Positions 1-6,137 of a stretch of DNA of 45,229 bases are shown in pieces. Numbering within the stretch: the stretch's first letter is position 1; each line of letters opens with the position of its first letter. The position numbers and the translations under genes are program-made. Source of the DNA: CAZYPH01 sp964649095 (lineage in GTDB: Bacteria > Bdellovibrionota > UBA1018 > UBA923); assembly GCA_964649095.1 (NCBI GenBank), contig CAZYPH010000005.1:1-45229 (forward strand). The letters are read 5' to 3'. Below the pieces are notes generated by a model, which was not told where the DNA came from, made no database searches, and saw only the letters and a program-made list of their open reading frames with translations.

Positions 1-1
1 C

Positions 2-328
2 ACCGGGCCTGTGTTGGACGAGTTGAAGGCCTTGGAGAGCTCAGACGATCTATTTAAAGAGCAATTTCTCTCTCAAAAACGAAAATTCGTCTCTATGAAA
101 ATTCGCGATGAACGTGTGAATGGAGATAAAGCTTCAATTATATATGAAATTAACTATCTAGTGCACACCTCCGAAAATAGAGACAGTGAATACACGATAA
201 AAAAACAGGCTGATTTGGTTAAAGTTATACCGTCGTCGGTAGAACAAGCAGAAGGTACGCAATCCTTACCCGTGTGGCGCCTGCACACTGTGCAAAATAT
301 CAAAACCGTTTTAGAAAATAAGGAATAA
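2..328 (+). CDS. C-terminal part of an unknown protein (runs off the left edge)
   Basis: The reading frame is open to the left edge, so this is the tail of a longer gene; a GTG at 11 exists but no ribosome site can be judged. The visible 105 residues are charged and have alternating hydrophobic strands (around MKIRDERVNGDKASIIYEI and TIKKQADLVKV), a pattern like the beta sheet of an NTF2/DUF4878-type lipoprotein domain, in which a basic 'VKV' strand precedes the end. That resemblance is weak and no family is claimed. It ends about 100 bases before the GAF gene, which runs in the same direction. Confidence 0.6.
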   Translation, partial: TGPVLDELKALESSDDLFKEQFLSQKRKFVSMKIRDERVNGDKASIIYEINYLVHTSENRDSEYTIKKQADLVKVIPSSVEQAEGTQSLPVWRLHTVQNIKTVLENKE

Positions 329-390
329 GTTCAGGTAGTTAGGACGCGTCTCAAATTAGGGTAAAAATATTTCAGGTAATTGACTTATTT

Positions 391-428
391 TGTAAAGTTT
401 TAGGAATTATTTGCCGAATTACTTTACA
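391..428. promoter_or_regulatory. Inverted repeat just before the GAF gene
   Basis: TGTAAAGT at 391-398 and ACTTTACA at 421-428 are perfect 8-base inverted arms separated by 22 bases. The right arm ends two bases before the ATG at 431. It could be an operator for a dimeric regulator or a hairpin in the leader of the GAF-pilT message. There is no clear Shine-Dalgarno sequence between it and the ATG. Confidence 0.4.
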
Positions 429-430
429 AG

Positions 431-1150
431 ATGTGCCCAGCAAAAATTGTAAAACCAGAGTTTGATATTAGCCTTGATCAGAATGCCTCGATTGATCCCA
501 TATTCCACTCCGAGAGTGTGGCGGTCATTAAAGAAGTATCGCAACAGACGGGCGAGTTGGCCGAGCCCTCTATTTTTGAGGCATCTACCGATCACTCCAG
601 AAAAGCGGCGGCGCTAGAGAGTCTATTTAGTGTATTAAGCGCGTCATCTAATGAACAAGTTTCATTTGAATCGATGTTAACAAAGATTATTACGGCTCTT
701 GTAGAACACATTCCGTGTGAAGCGGCTTCATTTGCAGAGATTGATTTTAGTTCCGATGAAATATTTTTTAGGGCCGCCACCGGACGTGTTGCTGAAAAAT
801 TAAGGGAGTTTCGAATTCCAAGAACGCAGGGGTTAGTTGGTTTCGCTTGTGAAAACCAGCAAATTCTATCGGTAGCCAATGCGGATGAAAGCGCTATCCA
901 CCTCAAGACGGTCTCGAATGCATTAGGTTTTGATGTGGAGAATGTCCTGGTTGCACCTGTTATTATTCGCGGCCAAACGTTTGGGGCCATTGAATTGATC
1001 AATCGCCGTGGCATTCCGCAATTTACAGAGAGTGACAAAGATTTGCTAAGCACCGTAATTCAGGTGGCAAGCCTTGCAATTGAGACTCGACTGTTGATTG
1101 TCTATTATCAAAAAAAATTAGCTGCGATTTCAGTAAAAGAGGCGGCTTAG
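431..1150 (+). CDS. GAF-domain sensor protein
   Basis: The 239-residue soluble protein has an N-terminal stretch of about 60 residues of low similarity to anything, then a GAF domain from roughly residue 70 to 225. Typical GAF features are visible: FESMLTKIITALVEHI at the start, 'TQGLVGFACENQQILSVANA' in the middle, and the final strand VAPVIIRGQTFGAIELINR followed by the closing helix FTESDKDLLSTVIQVASLA. GAF domains bind small ligands such as cyclic nucleotides or act as protein interaction modules; the ligand cannot be told here. It has no output domain. The stop is only three bases before the pilT start, so the two are very probably co-transcribed, and a role in controlling the motor ATPase is inferred. 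The ATG at 431 lacks a good ribosome site. Confidence 0.85.
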   Translation: MCPAKIVKPEFDISLDQNASIDPIFHSESVAVIKEVSQQTGELAEPSIFEASTDHSRKAAALESLFSVLSASSNEQVSFESMLTKIITALVEHIPCEAASFAEIDFSSDEIFFRAATGRVAEKLREFRIPRTQGLVGFACENQQILSVANADESAIHLKTVSNALGFDVENVLVAPVIIRGQTFGAIELINRRGIPQFTESDKDLLSTVIQVASLAIETRLLIVYYQKKLAAISVKEAA

Positions 1151-1153
1151 TTT

Positions 1154-2308
1154 ATGTCGAATCTAAAATTGGCGCAGGCCATTTCAGATCCACAAGAGAC
1201 AGCAACTCCTCCAAGCGAAGGCACCAAACAACTAAAAGTCATTACAATGCGTTACCTGCTGCAGGCGCTTCTAAAATACGGCGCCTCAGATTTGCATCTA
1301 AAGGCAGGACGCCCGCCTATGTTTCGGATTAACGGCAAACTGGTGCCAGCCAAACTTCAAGATCTTACGGCTAGTCAAACGAGAGAGTTGATATCTGGTG
1401 TTCTAAATCAGAAATCAATGGACCTATTTGAAAAGAATGGCCAAGTAGATTGTAGTTTTGCCATGGAGTCGATCGGGCGCTTTCGTGCAAATGTCTACTC
1501 GCAGCGCAACTCTATTGCCGCAGCCATTCGTGTCATTCCGATGGCAATACCGACTATCGAGAGTTTAAATCTCCCGGTCGTATTAAAAGAATTAGCACTA
1601 ACAAAACGTGGTTTAGTTCTAGTTACTGGGGCTACGGGCGCAGGCAAAAGTACTTCAATGGCGGCGCTGGTGCAGCATATTAATGCTAATAGGCAGGCAC
1701 ACATTATTACGATTGAAGACCCAATTGAATTTATTTATCGCGATCAAAAATCTTCTGTTTCACAGCGAGAAATTGGTACCGATTCGCCGAGCCTGCATGA
1801 CGCCTTCATTGGGGCTTTAAGGCAAGATCCAGATGTTATTGTTCTGGGTGAGCTACGCGATCAGCAAACCATCGAAACCGCTCTCACGGCTGCAGAAACG
1901 GGGCATTTAGTGATCGCCACACTGCATACAACTGATGCTCGTTCAACGATTGATCGTATCGTCGATGTTTTTCCGGCAGCGGTTCGATCACAGATTCGTG
2001 TGCAATTATCTAGTTGTTTACAGGCCATTGTCAGCCAAAAACTAGTGCCACGATCTGATGGCAGCGGCCGCATTCCCGTTTGTGAAGTTTTGATTAAGAG
2101 CCCTACGATCGAAAATCTTATTCTCAATAACGAGCACGAGAAGATTGCGGAAACCATTGCATCGTCGACGACCTATTATAAAATGCAAACGTTTAATCAG
2201 GCGCTAGAAAAGTTGGTAATGGCCGGCGTTGTGACTAACGAAGATGCGATTTATGCCAGTAACTCACCAGAAGATCTTAAGATGCGATTGGCTGGGTTCC
2301 ACAAATAA
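1154..2308 (+). CDS. pilT: Type IV pilus retraction ATPase, PilT family
   Basis: PilT-type hexameric ATPases power pilus retraction (twitching motility) on the cytoplasmic side of the inner membrane. The protein (384 residues) has about 32 extra N-terminal residues, then the usual start YLLQALLKYGASDLHLKAG. Visible motifs are the Walker A GATGAGKS at residues 159-166, the Asp box ITIEDPIEF, Walker B region DPDVIVLGELRD, the His box TGHLVIATLHT, and the C-terminal AIVSQKLVPR region that resembles the AIRNLIRE-side fold of PilT/PilU. It lacks the N-terminal domain of the assembly ATPase PilB. PilU is an alternative identity. It follows the GAF gene by three bases and ends just before a hairpin at 2311. 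No other pilus gene is present in the window. Confidence 0.9.
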   Translation: MSNLKLAQAISDPQETATPPSEGTKQLKVITMRYLLQALLKYGASDLHLKAGRPPMFRINGKLVPAKLQDLTASQTRELISGVLNQKSMDLFEKNGQVDCSFAMESIGRFRANVYSQRNSIAAAIRVIPMAIPTIESLNLPVVLKELALTKRGLVLVTGATGAGKSTSMAALVQHINANRQAHIITIEDPIEFIYRDQKSSVSQREIGTDSPSLHDAFIGALRQDPDVIVLGELRDQQTIETALTAAETGHLVIATLHTTDARSTIDRIVDVFPAAVRSQIRVQLSSCLQAIVSQKLVPRSDGSGRIPVCEVLIKSPTIENLILNNEHEKIAETIASSTTYYKMQTFNQALEKLVMAGVVTNEDAIYASNSPEDLKMRLAGFHK

Positions 2309-2310
2309 AA

Positions 2311-2335
2311 AAAGCCCACGAATTCCGTGGGCTTT
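2311..2335. terminator. Bidirectional intrinsic terminator
   Basis: Perfect 10-base stem AAAGCCCACG (2311-2320) / CGTGGGCTTT (2326-2335) with a 5-base loop lies between the convergent pilT and endonuclease IV-like genes. Read leftwards it is followed by seven Ts, an A and three more Ts, so it is strong for the leftward gene; read rightwards the tail is TTTATATTT, which is weaker but usable for pilT. Confidence 0.85.
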
Positions 2336-2366
2336 ATATTTAGAATTAACTATATAATTAGAGCTA

Positions 2367-3362
2367 CTATTTTTTCTTGGTAACTCTTTTCGCGGTAGCA
2401 GCGGAAGGTTTTTTGACCGCTTTTTTTACTGCTGGCGCCTCTTCGGTCTTCGTTTTAGCGGTTGCTTTCGCAGGCTTTGAGGTTGTTGGTGTCGCGTGCA
2501 ATAGTTCTTCGTAAATATTCTTTAGTAAGAGCGCATCTTTTTCAAGTTCAGGGCTTTCACAAATGAGCGCGCCTTTTACTTTAAAATCAACGCAGGCTTG
2601 CAAAAACTCACGGTAGTTGAAAGTGCTTTCTGCCAACGATAAATGTTTGATTTCGCCTTTCGAGCCATATTGCACACCAGCCACGTGGATATGCATTTGG
2701 TTCAAGGCATTAGGGCCTAAAGCATTTTTGTAGCGTTGAAAGATTTCGCAGAATTCGGTGTACGTATTAATTTGTCCTTCACCGTTTTGGTTGTGGGAAA
2801 AATCTAAGCATGGGTACACTTGAGAAACTTCTTGGCTAAGCTCACAAAGCTCTTCTAGGGTGCCGAACTGGCTTTTTTTGCCAGTAAGTTCTGGGCGTAA
2901 GTGGATCGTGTTGGCCTCGTCCTTTAAGTGGTCTGTGATTTCTTTTAAGTATTTTTTCACAATTCCAAACACCGTCTTCGGTTCATCTTTCATGTAAAAA
3001 GCGGCATGAAACGTCATGCTATACGCGCCGCAGAGGCCTGCTAGACGCGCTGTTTGTAAAAGACGATTAATTGAAGCATCGATTTTGTCTTGTTCTTTAG
3101 CGTTCAAATTTATGTAGTAGGGGGCATGGGCTGTGAGAGTAATACCTAACTGACGGGCGGTATTGGCTATTTCTTTGGCGGTATCTTCACGCATTCGAAT
3201 GCCGTGGGCAAACTCTAACTCTAAACAATCTAAACCCAGGTCTTTGACGATACGAAGTGCAGCGATGGGATCTTTTTTAGGGGCGTTGCTCGGAAAACCC
3301 GAAGTACCGAAACCCAATTTATCGCCATGAAAATTATTTGCCGAACTATTAGCTAAAAGCAT
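2367..3362 (-). CDS. Endonuclease IV-like TIM-barrel protein with Lys/Ala-rich tail
   Basis: AP endonuclease family 2 (Nfo / xylose isomerase-like TIM barrel), 331 residues. Metal-ligand positions of endonuclease IV are recognisable: His in LTAHAPYY, His in MTFHAAFY, Glu in LRPELTGK, Asp and His in CLDFSHN, His in MHIHVAG, His in KGEIKHLSL, and Glu in ICESPELE. The segment VQYGSKGEIKHL resembles the archaeal-type branch of the family rather than E. coli Nfo, as far as I can recall it. Role inferred: cleavage at abasic sites in base-excision repair. From about residue 288 on there is a tail very rich in Lys, Ala, Thr and Pro ending TAKRVTKKK, like bacterial histone H1 tails, which probably binds DNA non-specifically. 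An AAGGAGGGG ribosome site lies upstream of the ATG at a rather long spacing of about 11 bases. Confidence 0.85.
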   Translation of the reverse strand: MLLANSSANNFHGDKLGFGTSGFPSNAPKKDPIAALRIVKDLGLDCLELEFAHGIRMREDTAKEIANTARQLGITLTAHAPYYINLNAKEQDKIDASINRLLQTARLAGLCGAYSMTFHAAFYMKDEPKTVFGIVKKYLKEITDHLKDEANTIHLRPELTGKKSQFGTLEELCELSQEVSQVYPCLDFSHNQNGEGQINTYTEFCEIFQRYKNALGPNALNQMHIHVAGVQYGSKGEIKHLSLAESTFNYREFLQACVDFKVKGALICESPELEKDALLLKNIYEELLHATPTTSKPAKATAKTKTEEAPAVKKAVKKPSAATAKRVTKKK

Positions 3363-3452
3363 ATTATCTTTGACCCCTCCTTAAAGAGTTGTTCATAAAA
3401 TTTTAATTCGTCGTAGCATGTGGCGGGATTTGGTTCAAGCAGTTCACCCTCT

Positions 3453-3481
3453 TTGACACGTGCGGGGGGCGAACATATATT
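3453..3481 (+). promoter_or_regulatory. Near-consensus sigma-70 promoter of htpX
   Basis: TTGACA at 3453-3458, a 17-base spacer, and TATATT at 3476-3481. Transcription should start near 3488-3490, that is, at or one or two bases before the ATG at 3490. This predicts a leaderless htpX message and rules out the in-frame GTG at 3460 as start. Confidence 0.7.
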
Positions 3482-3489
3482 TTGTGTGT

Positions 3490-4347
3490 ATGGAAAATTC
3501 AGTAAAAACAGTCTTCTTTTTGAGCTTGTTGAGTGGGTTGCTCTTGTCGATTGGGTATCTTCTCGGGGGCGCTCAAGGGATGTTGTTAGGGTTTTTATTT
3601 AGTTTAGGTACGAATTTTGTGGCGTACTGGTTTTCCGACCAAATTATTCTGGCAATGCACCACGCTACGCCGATTGAGCGCGGTGATTCGCGGGGTTTGT
3701 ATGTGATGGTTGAGCGTTTAACAAAACGTGCTCAGCTTCCGATGCCAAAAGTATATTTAATACCCGATCATTCTCCTAATGCATTTGCAACTGGGCGCAA
3801 TCCAGAGCATGCAGCCGTGGCCGTAACACAAGGGTTGTTGGCCGTCTTAAACGATGAAGAGGTCGAAGGGGTTCTGGCGCATGAAATTGCTCATGTGAAA
3901 AATCGCGATACATTGATTAGTACGATAGCAGCCACTATGGCCTCGGCCATCATGATGGTGGCAAATATGGCAAAATGGGCTGCCCTTTTTGGCGGAGGGC
4001 GCCGATCTGATTCAGATGAAAATGATTCGAACCCTCTAGCGTTAATCGCTATGGTAATCGTCGCACCGATTGCTGCCACCATGATTCAGTTTGCTATTTC
4101 TCGTTCGCGCGAATTTCTAGCCGATGAAACCGGTGCAGCATTGACTCGCAATCCACGATGGTTGGCGTCAGCATTGCAGAAAATACATATGGCTTCAGGT
4201 AGAGTAGTGGCGGATACTGCGCGAATTGAGGCGGCACACATGTATATTATGAACCCATTTTCGGGCTCTCAAATTTTGGAGCTGTTTAGTACGCACCCAC
4301 CGGTTGAGGAGCGTATTGATCGTTTGTTGAAGTTAGAGCGCGCGTAG
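3490..4347 (+). CDS. htpX: Membrane zinc metalloprotease HtpX (M48)
   Basis: HtpX is an inner-membrane protease with a cytosolic active site that degrades damaged membrane proteins. With the ATG at 3490 the protein has 285 residues, the normal length, and starts MENSVKTVFFLSLLSGLLL, like other HtpX proteins. Two N-terminal membrane helices (about residues 6-25 and 30-50) precede the zinc motif HEIAH (H131, E132, H135); two more hydrophobic helices follow around residues 145-165 and 180-200, then SREFLADETGA with the third zinc ligand Glu. An upstream in-frame GTG at 3460 lies inside the promoter and is rejected. It opens a rightward quality-control block with the DegP-type protease and ClpB. 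Confidence 0.95.
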   Translation: MENSVKTVFFLSLLSGLLLSIGYLLGGAQGMLLGFLFSLGTNFVAYWFSDQIILAMHHATPIERGDSRGLYVMVERLTKRAQLPMPKVYLIPDHSPNAFATGRNPEHAAVAVTQGLLAVLNDEEVEGVLAHEIAHVKNRDTLISTIAATMASAIMMVANMAKWAALFGGGRRSDSDENDSNPLALIAMVIVAPIAATMIQFAISRSREFLADETGAALTRNPRWLASALQKIHMASGRVVADTARIEAAHMYIMNPFSGSQILELFSTHPPVEERIDRLLKLERA

Positions 4348-4467
4348 TGCACCTGAATAAGCCTTATCCGGCCCTTGTCGCTTTTTCGTGAGGTACGGTT
4401 TTTGCTAAAGTAGCAGTTTTGGTTGGCTTATAGTTGGCCATTCTGTGTTTTGTTAGGAGGTCTAATG

Positions 4468-6081
4468 ATGAAAAAGTTTCGGTTCAATCGATTAGCGAGT
4501 TTAAAAAGAAGTTGGGGGCCGTTAAAAACAAGGTTTGGGTTGGTTCTCACTCCGGTAGTTATGGCGGCCGTAGCATTGAGTTTTGGTTACGGACTTGGGC
4601 GTGGCTTTAAAAACCGCGCCCATGAAGTGACGTCAGATCTTACCACTACGGCTAACGCCGCAAGTGCTGAGCCTAAAGGCGAGCTCACGAATATCTTTGT
4701 GCAGATATCGCGCAAGATGCTGCCATCAGTCGTTAATATATATACTTTGGCTTATGTAAAAAATCCTTGGGGTATGCCCATGGGCGGGCAAGACGATATT
4801 TGGCGTCGGTTTTTTGAAGAGTTTTTTGGTGGTGATGGCGGTGGTTATACACCGGGTGGGCCTGGGCGACGCATGCCGCGCAATCAAGATAGTGTTCCGC
4901 AGGCCAAGTCGTTGGGGTCGGGGTTTATTATCGAGACGTCGAATTCTGGCGGTTTGATTTTGACGAACAATCACGTTGTTCAAGGCGCTGATAAGATTCA
5001 GGTCAAGTTTACCGAATCGGCTGATGAAAAAGATTCGGACGCTGAAATCATTGGTCGCGATGCAGAGTTAGATGTCGCGTTGTTGCGCGTTAAAACCCGT
5101 CGCAAACTGCAAGCAGCGGCATTGAGTGATTCGGATAAATTAGAGGTTGGTGAGTGGATTGCCGCACTCGGAAACCCATTTGGTCACGGACATTCCGTGT
5201 CGCACGGTATCTTGAGCGCTAAAGAACGTGCTCTGCCAGGCAGTTATGCCAAGTATTTGCAAGTCGATGCCCCCATCAATCCGGGCAACTCTGGTGGACC
5301 GCTAGTGAATCTGAATGGCGATGTTGTGGGCATCAATAACGCGATCGATGCTAGGGGGCCGGGCATTGGGTTTGCCATTCCGATCAATCTTGTAAAAGCT
5401 ATTCTGCCGCAACTTAAATCGAAGGGGAGTGTCGAGCGTGGTTATATCGGTGTCAGTGTTGACGAGTTGAGTGGAGATCTAGCGCGCTCTCTTAAAGTAG
5501 ATGAAAATTTGAGAGCACCGATTATCACGAATGTTGCGCCTGGGCAGCCTGCAGATAAGGCGGGTCTACAAGCTTATGACATCATCACAGAGATTAATGG
5601 CAAGACGATACATGACGCGACAGAAATGATCGCGGCCATTACGAGTGTACCAGTGGGTGAAACGGCTAAACTAAAAATATTGAGAGGCGGTCGAGAAAAA
5701 GAAGTGGCTGTACAGGTTGCTAAACGACCTGATTTTGCGGCGCAACGCGAGCGTGATAGCTCGCAGCGGCCCAATCGTTTGTTGCAAGCGCAGATCGGTT
5801 TGGAGCTAGAAGATTTAGATCCTGAAATTGCTAGGCAATTGGGTGTAACCGATTTAACGCGTGGCATTGTGGTGACTGGTGTTTATGCTGGCAGTCCAGC
5901 TCATAGCGCGGGTATTGGTCGTGGTGATGTTATTTTGGAAGTCGATCGTAAATCAGTAAAATCAGTCACTGAGTTTTTTGCAGCCGTAAAAACTAAAAAA
6001 ACCTATCTATTGAGGCTTCGCAAAATAGACGACTCGGGCAGAGAGATATTTGCCGTGGTTACTCTAAAACTGGCGGAGTAG
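4468..6081 (+). CDS. degP: DegP/HtrA-type periplasmic serine protease with two PDZ domains
   Basis: DegP-family proteases degrade or refold damaged envelope proteins in the periplasm. The protein has about 537 residues: an N-terminal membrane or signal segment at about 25-43 (VLTPVVMAAVALSFGYGLG), a glycine-rich loop near residues 110-135, the protease domain with catalytic His169 (NNHVVQG), Asp202 (ELDVALLRV) and Ser275 (NPGNSGGPLVN), and two PDZ domains (about 320-420 and 435-520). The signal has no obvious cleavage site, so it may stay anchored. AGGAGG at 4455-4460 lies seven bases from the ATG at 4468 and four from the one at 4465, so 4468 is preferred. It is between htpX and clpB; DegQ or DegS-like naming is possible but two PDZ domains fit DegP/DegQ. 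Confidence 0.93.
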   Translation: MKKFRFNRLASLKRSWGPLKTRFGLVLTPVVMAAVALSFGYGLGRGFKNRAHEVTSDLTTTANAASAEPKGELTNIFVQISRKMLPSVVNIYTLAYVKNPWGMPMGGQDDIWRRFFEEFFGGDGGGYTPGGPGRRMPRNQDSVPQAKSLGSGFIIETSNSGGLILTNNHVVQGADKIQVKFTESADEKDSDAEIIGRDAELDVALLRVKTRRKLQAAALSDSDKLEVGEWIAALGNPFGHGHSVSHGILSAKERALPGSYAKYLQVDAPINPGNSGGPLVNLNGDVVGINNAIDARGPGIGFAIPINLVKAILPQLKSKGSVERGYIGVSVDELSGDLARSLKVDENLRAPIITNVAPGQPADKAGLQAYDIITEINGKTIHDATEMIAAITSVPVGETAKLKILRGGREKEVAVQVAKRPDFAAQRERDSSQRPNRLLQAQIGLELEDLDPEIARQLGVTDLTRGIVVTGVYAGSPAHSAGIGRGDVILEVDRKSVKSVTEFFAAVKTKKTYLLRLRKIDDSGREIFAVVTLKLAE

Positions 6082-6090
6082 AAGACCGCT

Positions 6091-6118
6091 TTTGACAATT
6101 TGTGGCCATGCACCATCT
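6091..6118 (+). promoter_or_regulatory. Sigma-32-like heat-shock promoter of clpB
   Basis: TTTGACA at 6091-6097, a 13-base gap, then CACCATCT at 6111-6118. Compared with the E. coli heat-shock consensus (CTTGAAA, then CCCCATNT 13-15 bases on) the -35 part matches 5 of 7 and the -10 part 7 of 8. The predicted start leaves a short leader carrying GAGGTGG (6127-6133) before the clpB ATG. Assignment assumes that this organism's heat-shock sigma factor has an E. coli-like preference. Confidence 0.55.
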
Positions 6119-6137
6119 TTAATAATGAGGTGGTGTT

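Noticed and set aside
592..1053. Long leftward frame opposite the GAF gene
   Set aside because: Shadow of the GAF coding frame; low-complexity Ser/Asn product, no ribosome site and no family pattern.
3460..3489. In-frame GTG start extending HtpX by ten residues
   Set aside because: It lies within the TTGACA-17-TATATT promoter, and HtpX homologues start like the ATG at 3490.
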